Shown one piece after another: positions 1 through 11,761 of a stretch of DNA of 64,000 nucleotides; position 1 is the first letter of the stretch; every line of letters starts with the position of its first letter. Below the pieces are notes generated by a model. It was not told where the DNA came from and ran no database searches. It was given only the letters and a program-made list of their open reading frames with translations. The stretch is taken from positions 62,001-126,000 of the forward strand of contig NW_023501038.1 in assembly GCF_014066305.1 (NCBI RefSeq). The letters run 5' to 3'. This DNA is from Letharia columbiana. Lineage: Eukaryota; Ascomycota; Lecanoromycetes; Lecanorales; Parmeliaceae. The translations under genes were made by a program, and so were the position numbers.

Positions 1-1252
1 AAACGCTATAGCGATAAAATTCTTTATTATTATTAATAAGATTCGAGGTCTTTAGCGTTAAAGAGTAAAGGATTTAATTAATAATATACTCGCTAGAGTT
101 AATTAAATCGTTTATACTTATTTTAATATCTTTATAATCTTATTTTATATCGTTTATCTTATCTATTTTAGATATATTAACTTTAATCTTTTCGCTATTA
201 TAATATTACTCGATTATCTTATCTTTTTATAACGCTATATTATAGCGATTATAAATCTAATTTATAGAATCTAAATTATATTATATAGGCTCTATAATAT
301 ATAGATAACGCGCGATATAACTAGCGAGCCTTATTAAAGACTAAGTAGAATTTAAATAAAAGCTAGAAGATAGACTAAAAGAATATAAATTATTAAAAGA
401 ATTATTATTAAAGAAGTCTACTAATAAGTCTTATAATAGAGAATCTTTAATAACGTCTTTCTCTTATTTAGAAGCTTCTTCTTAATAATATTTAAAATCT
501 AATATATATTAAGAGGCTTTAAAATAGAGTAATAAAGAATAAATAGAGAAGAAAGACGCGTTTTAGAAGATAGTATCGCTAAGTTAAAAGATATTATCGC
601 TAGCTTAAAAGAAGTATATAGAGAAGAATATATTTATTCGAACTCTTTTTAAGAATCTTTTAACGCGTTTATAAGTAGTAATAGATAGTTAAACTCGCTT
701 ACGACCTCGATTATTAGTAATAGCGAATTCGCTAAGAGATAACCTAGAGGTATTAATAGAGGATTTAAAAGGCGAGCGAAAGGGATATATATCTTAGATA
801 CTTAGTAATATTTAGGCGAGGGGTATCGAGGGCGAATTTATTTATAATTGATAAATTAATAGAATTATAGAAGAAGAATAATTATATAAATAGATAAAAG
901 AATTATTATTCGATCTTAAATACGTCTAATATAACTACTATAACTACTATATTTAAATATTTATTTAATCTATTAATAGTAGATTAAACTTTATTATTTT
1001 TATAGCGTTAGAAAGCGTATACTAAGCTCTATAATTTACGAAATTATAAAGAAATAGCATTTATAGAAAGCTAGTTATTTTAGAGTATAAAACTTCTATA
1101 TATAAATTTTTAATAAGAGAGCTTAAAAGGGCTAGCGAGCTAATTTAGTTAGTCTAGTTAAAAGGCGTAATAACCTCGAATTTATAATTAACTATATATA
1201 TAAATTTAAGATTTTCTAATTTAGCCCTATCTTATTCTTTTATATATACTAA
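1..1252 (-). mobile_element. Family B repeat leader, RIP-degraded, cut by window edge
   Basis: On the minus strand this begins at 1252 with the family B 5' end (TTAGTATATATAAAAGAATA) and runs leftward through the same leader seen at 50539, 53481 and 60485. The leader includes a degraded gag-like stretch around 650-850. CpA and TpG are nearly absent, so no reading frame is open. It continues beyond the left edge of the window. The call rests on direct sequence similarity to the other copies; the element class is an inference. Confidence 0.65.
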
Positions 1253-2471
1253 TAATCTTTCTTCTTACTATTATTAATATATAATATAATTAATTAATTA
1301 AAATTCGAGAAAATGAGTATTAGTATATTATATAGTTTATTTTTTAATATTTTTTAAATCTTATAATATTCTAAATTAATTTATAAATCTATTATTTTAA
1401 TAATAAATTTATTTAATTTAAAAATTTTAATTATTTTTATTAAACCTAGATTAATATTAATTAAGAGTTTTTTTTTTTTTTATATAATTTTATTAAGATC
1501 TACCCTTATTAGAGCTTTTTTTAAAATCTTTAATTTTAAATTTAATTAAAGGTCTAGCGATAGTTATATAATATTTTATAAATTTATAATAATAATTAAA
1601 AAAAACCTAAATTAATTTCTAATTATCTAATTTTTTTTTAAAAAGATTATTTTTTAAATTACTTCGATTTTTTCTTTTATAATATTAAGATTAAAATTAA
1701 AAATATAATATTAAAAAATAATAATATTTAAATATATAAAATAATATTTAGAGAGTAAAAGATTTATCTCGCTTTTTTCTAATAAATCTAATATTTAATT
1801 AAGATATTTAATATAATTATTAAGAGATATTAAAAAAATAATATTATTATTAATATAAATTAGAATAAATTATTAAAGATATAAGATAAAAAGTCTTTTT
1901 ATTCGATATTAAAAAAAATTTAAAGTATTTATAAAATTTATAATAGAGATCTTTAATTATTCTTATTTCTAATAAGAATTAATAAAAATAATTTTTTATT
2001 AATTTAAAGATTTAATAGATTATTAGAAAAAATCTTTAATTAGATTAACGAATAAGAAGATTATTAATTCGCTTAAAACTTTTAATATAATATTTTATTT
2101 AAAAAGTAAATAGACGTTAAGATATAATTTAATATTTACCTTTCTTAAATCGACGATAACTCGAGATTTATTATTATTTTTATATTTTTAAAATTAATAA
2201 AAAGGTAGTAAAAGAAATTTCTAGAGATATCTTTTTAATATAACTCTATTTTATTAATAAGTTTAAAATAAAATCTATAGCTCGACGATTTTACTAAGAT
2301 AAATTAAAAGAATTTTATTTAAATTTAGCGAAATTAATCTTATCTTTAAAAGATATTAATATTTTAATTTTATTATTAAAATATCTTAAATTAAACCGAA
2401 ATAGTAATTAATATTTTTTAAATACTTTTTTAATTTATTTCTTATATTCTAATTTCTAATATTCGAAAATA
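1253..2471 (-). mobile_element. Degenerate Ty3-type retrotransposon fragment
   Basis: AT-rich, RIP-mutated sequence. Reading the minus strand through its stops, about 2110-2400 resembles a Ty3/gypsy reverse transcriptase N-terminal region, with a recognisable SRVIVDLRKVN block near 2140-2185. Such blocks are typical of the RT domain in this superfamily. No LTRs could be assigned. The fragment is bounded by the family B leader on the left and a family A repeat on the right. Confidence 0.5.
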
Positions 2472-3104
2472 TTAGTATATATAAAAGAATAAGATAGAAT
2501 TAAACTAGAAAACCTTGAATTTATATATGTAGCCAATTATCAATTCGGGGTTATTACGCCTTTTGGCTAGACCGGCTAACTCATCGCGGGTAAATAAATT
2601 AGCGTCCGCAACCATCAAAATCTCGCCCTCCCGCGCCTCCCTTATTAAAAAAATAGGTGTATATTATTAACACATAGAATAACTTTTTTGTTTTCTATTA
2701 AAATTTTGAGATTTTTTTTTTAAATTTTGAAGCGCTATTTGTGCTTTCCGAATTTTTAAGAATTTCGAAATTAAGTCTAATAATTATTAAAGCGCAAGGA
2801 ATTCAAATATCGCTCATCAAAGTTCGCTCGACAGTCGGACAGCCTTAATCAGGTACACATTATTTGATTTTAGAATAACTTTTTTATTTTCTATTAAAAT
2901 TTTAAGATTTTTTTTTTAAATTGTAGAACGAAATATGGGCTTTCAGAAAAAAAAGAATTATTAAATTTAGTTCTATAATTATTAAAGTGCAAGGAATTCA
3001 AATATCGCTCACTAAAGTTCGCTTATTAAAGATCGCTCACCTACTTACTCGATAGCCCTAATTAAAAAAATAATTATGAATTTAATTCATAGGCCTTTAC
3101 TCGT
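2472..3104 (+). repeat. Family A repeat, long form with duplicated module, partly RIPped
   Basis: It starts with the shared 5' end TTAGTATATATAAAAGAATA and ends with CATAGGCCTTTACTCGT. Between them is a T-rich module (ataacttttttgttttc ... aaatatcgctcatcaaag) that occurs twice in direct orientation, which explains why it is about 200 bp longer than the 437-438 bp copies at 9581 and 11102. Many CpA sites survive, so it is less mutated than its surroundings. It has no TIRs and no TG...CA ends. The class is unknown. Confidence 0.75.
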
Positions 3105-6100
3105 CTATCTATAATATTATAATTTTCTTTAAGAAATCTATAATATATAATATATTCGATTTCTCTTTAAACTTTCTTATAAAGATATTAATAAAATAAA
3201 AATCTATCTCTATAGACTTAGTCGAGTCTTAAAAAATAGATAATCTTTTTAATAACTAACTCTTATAGATTTTAATAAATTATTTTCTAAAGTTAATTAT
3301 AAGAATAGCTTAAAGATTATTATTAATTACGATTTAAATATCTAAAGTAAAGATTTTAAGCTAAAAATTAATAATAAGAATAGATTTAAATAGATAAGAG
3401 TATCCCGACGCTAGAGGTCAATACTAAATAGAAATATTTTAATTTATATTTAACTAAAAAATCGTAATTAATATAATATAAATATTAATTTTTTTATATT
3501 TTAATATTTATAGAACTTTTACTTTTATTAGTAATATAGATATAAATAATAATTTTAGAATCTTAGTCTTAATTCTTAGAATTCTTTAGATTACTCGAAT
3601 AGAAACCTCGCCTTTATCTTTAATTATAATAAAATTAAATTCTCTCTATTAGATTTTTATTTTATTTAATTTTAGAATATTAATATTAATAATTATATTA
3701 TAAAATAAATTAAATATAATATAGAATTCTCTCGAGATTATTAATTTCTTCTTAATTATTATATATATATTAATAGAGAAATATATATAATCCCGCGATA
3801 GTAATATATTAGCTTTTACTTTTTTATAGCGAAGTCTTCTCTTATTAGATATAAGATAGACTTTATTTTAATTAAAAAATTCTAAACGATACTAGTTAGA
3901 TATTAAAGATATTTTAAAATTAAAAATTATATAAAAATTATATATTCGTTTATCTTTATTATAATAATTATTTATAGCACTAAAAAACTTCTTAAATATT
4001 ATATTACGTTTATTATTATTTTTTAATTCTATATTTATAATTAATATTAAAGCGAGATTTAAATTATTAATATTTTTAAAAGATATTTATAAATAATATT
4101 AAAAGTTCGATATAGTATTTAAAGATATTTTTATAGCTAATATAATAATAAAGTTCTTTTTAAATAAATCTTAATTATTAATTAAAAGCTTTAAAAGAAT
4201 TTTCTCTAGTTTTCCTCTTTAATTAGAGCTTTTAAAGTTATATAAATCTCGAGATTATAAATATTAAGATTTTTCTCTTCTTTTTTATTATAGTTTTTAT
4301 TATTATTATTATTTTTATTAATATTTATCTATTTCGAATTAATCTTTATAATCTTTCGACTACTTTCTCGATAATTATTATCTTAATAATCTCCGCTATA
4401 GTATCTATAAGAATAAAATAATAATCTTTTAAATTAACGTTTATTTTTTTTTTTTTTTAATTTTAAATATCTTTAGCGATTGCTTAAATTTAATATCTAA
4501 ATCGATTTTAGATTTAAACTTCGCAGTCTAAATTAATTCTTTTATTATTAGATTTTTAAAGAGTTATTAAATTTTAATTAATATTAAAATTATTAATAAA
4601 TTAGATTTTTAATAAGACTTATTTATCTTATAAACGCGCTTCGCTATTATCTTATTATTATAAACTTATCTATTAAAATTCTTAATTATATCTCTTTTTT
4701 TATATATAAATATAATAAGAGCTAAATTTATATCTAGCCTCTATTAGAGATATTTAATAATTATATTTTTATTAATAACTTCGACGTTATATAGATAATT
4801 AATTTTTTTTATTAAGTATTAACTTAGCGTAATAAAAAAATTATTAAATTAAAACTTTATCTTTTTCGTTTTTTTTAGAGATTTAAAATAATTTAGTCGA
4901 TACTCTTAGAGAAGTTTATTTTTCTATATTATTAGACTATAATTTATCTTCTAGCGAACTTTTATAAAGAGATTATTATATTATTCTAAAATATCTTTTT
5001 TTAGATATATTAAAAGTATTTAAAGAATAAGAGCGTTATTTTTTAATTTTACGATATATTAAAAATAACGAATAAAGAAGATCGCGGAGTATTTTTAAGA
5101 ATTAAATATTATAATATTTCTTAGATAAAGCTTCGAAGTTTTTTATTAATTCGAAGATTTCTAATAGTTTAAATACTTATATAATTAAAAATTATTTTAA
5201 GAATTTTTATATTCTCGAGAGAGGCGATTATTTCGAGTATATAAATAATTATATTCTTAAAATAAATAATTATTTTAATTCTAATAATAGCTCGAAATTA
5301 ATTTTAAGCGATAATTTTCTTTAGAAATAAATTTAGATCTAAGATCGAGATTACGACTTTAACGAAGCTTTATATTTTATTAAATAACTCTTATTTATAA
5401 ATAGATTAACTTATTCTTAATTATTAAGCGATTAAACTCCTTTAATTATCGATAAAATTCTTAAATAAATTTTTAAAATTTCGAATTTCGACGAATTTCT
5501 AGAAGAAGATTTAGACGGATTTTTAGATTTTTCGATTTTATATTCTAGCGAGATAAAAAGATAATAATTTAAAAAATTAATTAATATTAAGATAAGAGAC
5601 TAATAGCTAGAGAGTTTATTAAATTTATAAATCTTTCGAGTATATATCTAATTAAATCTTTTTTAATCTCTTAATTATATAGATTTAAATAATTTATTTT
5701 TTAATCTTAATAATTTTTAATAATTTCTATCTTTCGAGCGCGAAGTATTAAAAAGAATATTCTATTAAAAAGAGTTAATACTTATAAAGATAGCCTCTAA
5801 TATCGCTATAAAAAGTCTTAAAATTAAAAATAATTATTCGATATCGAGAATAAATAATAATTAATAATTTTATCTATAAGTTCTAGAGATAGATCGAGAG
5901 TATTTAATTCTCTTAGTTTTTTTCTTATTATATTAAGCTAAGTCTAAAAATCTTTTTAATTACTTAATATATATTAGATTAACTTTTAATTTAAAAGCTA
6001 TTAATTAACTTTAAATTAATAAAACTTCTTTTTAATCTTTAATAGAAGTTAATAAATAGCGCGGATAATATTTATATTAATATTAATTAAAGATTTATAT

Positions 6101-7682
6101 AAAAAAGATAACTCGTAGCCTAGCTTCTTTCTAACTAATCTATTAATAATTATTAAAATAATTATATAATCTCGTTAATAGATATTTTTAGAATATTATA
6201 AATTTCTTAAATTTTTTTAAATCTCGATTAACTCTTCGATTTAATTAATTATATAATCTATAATATTTAAATATATTATTAAATATTTTTCTATAACTCT
6301 AGAAGATTCGATAAATACGAAGTTATTAAGATTTATATTAAAATAATTTCTAAAATTAAAAAAATTATTTCTTTTAATTTTAATAAGTTCTTTTATTCTT
6401 ATTAAGAATAAGATCGATATTAATAAAACTTCTAGGGTTACTCTCGTAAATAAAAGTAATTTTAGAAGATTCTAAATTTAATTAATATCTTATTTAAAGA
6501 AGTATAAGATTAATCGAAAATCTTTTAAATCTTTTATTTAAAAAATAAGCTAGTTAAAATATTAATAATCTATATATAATCGAGGGGATTTAAAATTATT
6601 TTTAATAAGATATCTAATAATATAAATATTGGCGAGATTAATAAGATTCGAGTTCTCTTAAAATAACTTTATATTTAGAAATTTATATAATTAAAATAAT
6701 AGTTTTAAAATTTTATTAATTATCTATATATTTAAAGCTAGCTTAATTAAAGCTTTAATAAATTAATATATATCTTTTTAAACTTCTTAATACGATATAA
6801 TTATATCTAGAAGTTAATAAAAAATAATTTTAAATAGCGAAGTTTAAAATAATAGAATAAATATAAACGAAAGTAATTAATGCACTTCGAAATTTCTTAA
6901 AGTTTTTTTATCGATTAGTTTACTATTAAAATAATCTTAATTTAAGATAATAGTTAAATATATTATCTTTAAATCGAATATTAATATTATTATTAGATAT
7001 TATATTATAAATATAAATATAATATTTTAATATAAAGATATAATATTCTTCTAAGAAAAGCTATAGCTAAAATATCGAGTATTAAGCTATATTAAGCGCT
7101 AAGCTATATTAAGCTATATTAAGTCGTAATATTAATAGATATAGTTATAACTATAATATCTTTTAAATATATTCGCGAAACTTATAATGAGAACTTATAT
7201 TTTTTAATAAATATCGTTTTTATAATACGATATCGATAATAATATTAAAAGATTTCTTAAATCTTAAAATAAGTAATTAACTTTATTTCGAGATATTAAA
7301 ATTTAAATTACTATACTTTATAAGACGTTTCTTAATATTCGAAAATTCTATAATTTACTATTTAAGAGCGATATCTTATAGATATATTTAAAGAAATTCT
7401 CGAATAAATAATTTTTTAATAATAATAAAATTCGTAACTCGCTTAACGAATAGATATATATTTTAAAAATATATTTTCTTATTAATAGACTCGATTAATA
7501 ACTCTATATTAATAAATTTTCCGTTATAATTAGAATTAAAGAATCTTAATTCGTCGAGATTTTATCTAAGCTAACTTTCGATTTCTACTTCGATAATAAA
7601 ATTATTATTTTTTAAGAGTTTTAAAGGTTTTAAAGATTCTAATAATAAGTTAAAACTTTAAATTATTATATTAATAGTATTA
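3105..7682. mobile_element. Long RIP-degraded AT-rich block, unclassified
   Basis: About 4.6 kb with almost no CpA or TpG and no usable reading frame on either strand. By composition it is an old RIPped repeat or several nested ones. I could not recognise a domain with confidence. A small tandem run of aagctatatta units lies near 7080-7125. A search of de-RIPped translations against transposon proteins would be the deciding test. Confidence 0.5.
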
Positions 7683-7690
7683 ATAATAAA
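7683..7690. repeat. Target-site duplication ATAATAAA (left)
   Basis: Eight bases identical to 8266-8273, directly abutting the two ends of the TIR element. The sequence is simple and AT-rich, so this duplication alone would be weak; it is convincing together with the long inverted repeats. Confidence 0.7.
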
Positions 7691-8265
7691 GGGAAGTAAT
7701 ATACGTATACCTTCTTTTTATATATATACACCCTCTTTTGATATATATACACCCCCCCAAATCCGATTAGCTTCCGCGCGGCCGCTAGCCGCATAAGGTA
7801 TAAACCTCGCACATAGCTTCCTAGGGAATATTGCCGAGACTCTTGGTGGTAGCAAGGCAAGCCTTCCCAGATCTCTCCTGATAAAGTCTAAAAGATCAGA
7901 CGGTTTCAAATCGTCGAATGGTGAGGTCTTTGGATTGTTGATTGGCTGGCTACCCTCTCTCGTTGCTACTAGAAATACGCCTATCGTACTCGAATATCCA
8001 CTACCTATTGGCCACCTGGCCTTCCTACAGCAAACATGGTCTCGTTACCCTGCATGTAGGCTGGCGTATCACGTCCACCTCGCTATCGACTACCTCGCTG
8101 TCGACTACCTCGCTGTCCGCCTCGTGTAGCCCCACCTCTTTCGGCCCTACTCCATACCTTATGCGGCTAGCGGCCGCGCGGAAGCTAATCGGATTTGGAG
8201 GGGGTGTACATGTATCAAAAGGAGATGTACATGTATAAAAAGGAGGTGTACGTATATTACATTCC
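7691..8265. mobile_element. hAT-like non-autonomous TIR element, copy 1
   Basis: A 575-bp GC-richer island in RIPped DNA. Its long terminal inverted repeats (about 105 bp) open with GGGAAGTAATATACGTA on the left and GGAATGTAATATACGTA on the right (read inward). It is flanked by an 8-bp direct repeat ATAATAAA at 7683-7690 and 8266-8273; an 8-bp duplication is characteristic of the hAT superfamily. Each arm carries three subterminal copies of a TGTACATGTAT-type motif and a CGCGCGGCCGCTA block with a NotI-like palindrome. The interior holds a 15-bp minisatellite (about 8078-8120) and a core homologous, in opposite orientation, to the element at 11762. CpA/TpG sites are plentiful, so insertion post-dates most local RIP. 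No transposase is present. Confidence 0.85.
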
Positions 8266-8273
8266 ATAATAAA
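8266..8273. repeat. Target-site duplication ATAATAAA (right)
   Basis: Right copy of the 8-bp duplication flanking the element at 7691-8265. Confidence 0.7.
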
Positions 8274-8550
8274 ATCTTATAGCTATTACGAGATTATCTA
8301 CTAAGTTATATTTAATAAAAATTTCGAATTAATTAAAATACTATAAATTTCTTCTTCTACGAAAGTTACTCTAGTAAAAAAATTAATACTTTTTAAGAAA
8401 TCCGAAGTTATTAATAATATAATTATTAGAGAATTATAAAAAATCGTTTCTATAGAAGAAGAATCTCTACTTCTAAGATATTACGTAATCTTTAACTTAC
8501 TTCGAAGATTATAAATTTAATTATTAAATACTTTAATAGCTTTACGAAAG

Positions 8551-8584
8551 ATAAATAGATCTATTAAATAATTATATAAGAAGA
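8551..8584 (+). repeat. 34-bp direct repeat, left copy
   Basis: Matches 8863-8896 at 33 of 34 positions (ataaataGatc versus ataaataAatc), immediately left of the hairpin-rich insert. The next two bases (TG versus TA) also fit a G-to-A difference, so the repeat may be 36 bp. Confidence 0.8.
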
Positions 8585-8586
8585 TG

Positions 8587-8862
8587 TGAGGATAGTTCGG
8601 CTATTACTAGATTATAGGCCAAAAGAATCGAGGATATCGCGCTTTATAGTCGATACGCTCTATTTGACTCTATAAGAGCCTACTATACCCTCGCTATAGA
8701 CTATTAGAGCGATTACGCTCTAATAACTATCCCCTCCCTTAAGGCCGCGTTCTCGCGACTCTAAAAAGAATTAATTTAAGGGCTTTGCCCTGATTAGCGA
8801 CTCTCGTAGAGTCGACTTAAGGCGTAGTACGCCCTAAGTCGACTTTAATAACTTTATAAAAA
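8587..8862. mobile_element. Hairpin-rich insert between 34-bp direct repeats
   Basis: About 280 bp of markedly more GC-balanced DNA within the AT block. It contains several strong inverted repeats: TAGAGCG-ATTA-CGCTCTA near 8716, GACTCT-CGT-AGAGTC near 8801, and a longer stem GTCGACTTA...TAAGTCGAC at about 8812-8844. It is bracketed by a 34-bp direct repeat (8551-8584 and 8863-8896) with a single G/A mismatch, the kind of change RIP makes. The long duplication and the folded interior fit no standard class I can name. It could be an atypical insertion, or a local duplication that trapped a fragment. Confidence 0.6.
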
Positions 8863-8896
8863 ATAAATAAATCTATTAAATAATTATATAAGAAGA
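8863..8896 (+). repeat. 34-bp direct repeat, right copy
   Basis: Right-hand copy of the direct repeat at 8551-8584, immediately after the hairpin-rich insert. Confidence 0.8.
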
Positions 8897-9580
8897 TAGA
8901 AGATTTTATTAAAGACGTTTTTATTTATTTTAATAGTCTTAATACTAATCTTAATTCTAAATTTGAATAATTATTAATAATATAGTCGATAGTATAATTA
9001 ATAATCTTAAAAATCTTATATTAATAAGTTCGATTTATAATTAGAAGAAATTTATAAATTTAATAATTAATATTAATAAGATCTTTAGCTAATTAAAAAG
9101 TTAACTTAAATTTTAATAATCGATAATATTAATATAGCTACTTAAAAAGCTCGAGAATTAAAATTAAAATTTCTTTAAAGATCTTTTTAAAAGATATAGT
9201 TTAAAAATTTAAACTTTCTCGAAAGATATAGCTTAAAAATTCGAGATTTTAAAAAAAGTTAAAAAAAAGTTTTTTAATATAACGTAATTATTAGAAATAA
9301 GAAAGTATAATATCTATAAATTTTACTTTTATAACTTAATAATAATATATCTAATTAAAGACTAGTAGTATTAATAAAGTAATTTAACTTTATAGAAAGT
9401 CTATTACTATAGCGAGATAGAAGCTTTAATTAATTAAAGAAATAGATTTAATAAAATTAGTTTCTTAATTACATTTATTAAAAATATATAATTATTAAAT
9501 AAAAAAAGTAAGTATAATAAGTAAGTAAATTAATACTTATTTATACTTAACTTAATCTTATTATTATTAATATTAGTATA

Positions 9581-10017
9581 TTAGTATATATAAAAGAATA
9601 AGATAGAGCTAAGCTTAAAAACCTTGAATTTATATATATAGTTAATTATTAATTCGAGTTCGCTACGCTCTTTAATTAGATCGACTAAGTTATTATAAAT
9701 AAATAAATTAGCGTCCGTAACTATTAAAATCTCGCCCTTCTACACCTCCCTTATTAAAAAAATAGATATATATTATTAACACATAGAATTACTTTTTTAT
9801 TTTCTATTAAAATTTTGAGATTTTTTTTTAAATTTTGAAACGCTATTTGTGCTTTCCGAATTTTTAAGAATTCTGAAATTTAGTCTTATAATTATTAAAG
9901 CGCAAGGAATTCAAATATCGCTCATCAAAGTTCGCTTACTAAAGATCGCTTATCTACTTACTCGATAGCTCTAATTAAAAAAATGATTATAAATTTAATT
10001 TATAGGCCTTTACTCGT
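9581..10017 (+). repeat. Family A repeat, short form
   Basis: A 437-bp copy with the shared ends TTAGTATATATAAAAGAATA and GGCCTTTACTCGT and a single T-rich module. It is partly RIPped. The next copy begins immediately at 10018, giving a head-to-tail pair. Its length matches the cleaner copy at 11102-11539 almost exactly, which supports a defined unit rather than a random fragment. Confidence 0.75.
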
Positions 10018-10623
10018 ATAAAAGAATAAGATAGAATTAAGCTTAAAAATCTTAAATTTATATATACAGCCAATTATAAATTTAGAGTTACTACGCTCTT
10101 TAATTAGATCGACTAAGTTATCGCGAGTAAATAAATTAGCATCCGCAATTATTAAAAAATTAGATATACGTTATTTACAATAGGAATAACTTTTTTATTT
10201 TCTATTAAAATTTTAAGATTTTTTTTTTAAAAATCTTGAAGCGCTATTTACGCTTTTCGAATTTTTAAGAATTTTTAGATTTAGTCTTATAATTAATTAT
10301 TAAAGCGTAAGGAATTCAAATATCGCTTATTAAAGTTCGCTCGATAGCCGAATAGCCCTAATTAAAAAATAGGTACATATTATTTGATTTTAGAATAACT
10401 TTTTTGTTTTCTATTAAAATTTTAAGATTTTTTTTCTAAAATTATAGAACGAAATGTGAGCTTTTAGATAAAAAAAGAATTACTAAATTTAGTCTTATAG
10501 ATATTTAAAGGTAACGAATTTAAATATCGTCTATTAAAAGTTCGCTTATCAAATTTACTCGAGTACTCGATAGCTCTAATTAAAAAAAATGATTATGAAT
10601 TTAATTTATAGGCCTTTACTCGT
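10018..10623 (+). repeat. Family A repeat, long form, head-to-tail with previous copy
   Basis: It starts at ataaaagaataag directly after the 3' end of the preceding copy, carries two T-rich modules, and ends with GGCCTTTACTCGT. The first bases of the canonical 5' end are missing or overlap the junction. RIP is heavier than in the copy at 2472. Confidence 0.7.
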
Positions 10624-11101
10624 AAAAGTATATTATAATAACTAATATAGAGGTAAATTAATTAATTATCTAGCTACTGCTAAGAGAATCTACTTACTAA
10701 TATACTTATATATTAAGTTTATATTAAGTCTCGTCTATTAAGACTATATTAAGCCTTAGCCTTATAAGATTAAATTTCATATTAGAAGTATCTTTTACTA
10801 ATATTCTTTTACTCGAAATTCTTTACTTTTATAATATATTTAATTATAGTCTTATACTCTAAACGACGTTTTAATATATTTTTCTCTTATTTACGATTTA
10901 TCTAGTCTAGAAATATTATATTATTATTATTAAGTATAGTAATACTAATAAAAGAAGTTTAAGAGATATTTATCTATCGAAGAGCGAAGATAATATTATT
11001 ATCTATCTAAGAATAATAATAATTTATATAAAAGTTATTTAGAATCTTTATTAATTAACGAGATAGTAAAATAGTTAAGAATCTTATTTATATATAAAGA
11101 T
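10624..11101. other. AT-rich RIP-degraded spacer
   Basis: Nearly devoid of CpA and TpG, with no open reading frame or recognisable domain. It lies between two oppositely oriented family A repeats. Confidence 0.5.
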
Positions 11102-11539
11102 ACGAGTAAAGGCCTATGAATTAAATTCATAATCATTTTTTTGATTAGGGCTATCGAGTAAGTAGGTGAGCGATCTTTGATGAGCGAACTTTAGTGAGCG
11201 ATATTTGAATTCCTTGCGCTTTAATAATTATAGGACAAATTTTCAGAATTCTTAAAAATTCGGAAAGCACAAATAGCGTTTCAAAATTTTAAAAAAAAAA
11301 TCTCAAAATTTTAATAGAAAACAAAAAAGTTATTCCTATTGTGAATAACGTACACCTATTTTTTGATGAGGGAGGCGCGGGAGGGAGAGATTTTGATGGT
11401 TGCGGACGCTAATTTATTTACCCGCGATGACTTAGCCGGTCTAACCAAAAAGCGTAGTGACCCTAAATTGATGATTGGCTGCACATACAAATTCAAGGTT
11501 TTCAAGCTCAGCCCTACCTTATTCTTTTATATATACTAA
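11102..11539 (-). repeat. Family A repeat, least mutated copy
   Basis: A 438-bp copy on the minus strand, best preserved in the window: it keeps most CpA/TpG sites, a GC-rich segment (agggaggcgcgggagggaga near 11370) and a tract reading cccgcgatgacttagccggt near 11421. Ends are those of the family (ACGAGTAAAGGCC on the plus strand left, TATATATACTAA on the right). No TIR, no TG...CA LTR ends, no poly(A) and no coding potential are visible. I see no clear target duplication. Confidence 0.75.
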
Positions 11540-11753
11540 TTAGTTATAATAATTATAATTACGATAATAATTAAGAATAGTATTTTCTTCTCTTAAAATA
11601 TAGTATAGATATAATTTAATATTAAACTACGAAGAAACGAGATAGTCTAATTAGTAAATACTTTCGCGTCGAATTATTAAGATAATAGACTTCTCGATTA
11701 TACGAGTAAGATTTAGAGATTAAATTTTTTAAGAGAAAAATAAGTTATAAGAA
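11540..11753. other. AT-rich spacer, target of the second hAT-like element
   Basis: RIPped, gene-free sequence. The hAT-like element inserted at its right end and duplicated TAAAAGTA. Confidence 0.5.
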
Positions 11754-11761
11754 TAAAAGTA
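11754..11761. repeat. Target-site duplication TAAAAGTA (left)
   Basis: Perfect 8-bp match to 12648-12655, directly abutting the element. Confidence 0.9.

Larger units (their letters stand above)
8274..9580. other. AT-rich RIP-degraded DNA holding a hairpin-rich insert
   Basis: RIPped, gene-free sequence. Apart from the insert at about 8587-8862 and its flanking repeats (described separately), I see no recognisable domain or open frame. The strings look like decayed transposon coding sequence, but I could not place them in a family. Confidence 0.5.

Noticed and set aside
2472..3104. Family A as a Helitron
   Set aside because: A 3' palindrome and conserved ends are suggestive, but the terminus reads CTCGT or CTTGT rather than CTRR and the 5' end is not TC; kept as unclassified.
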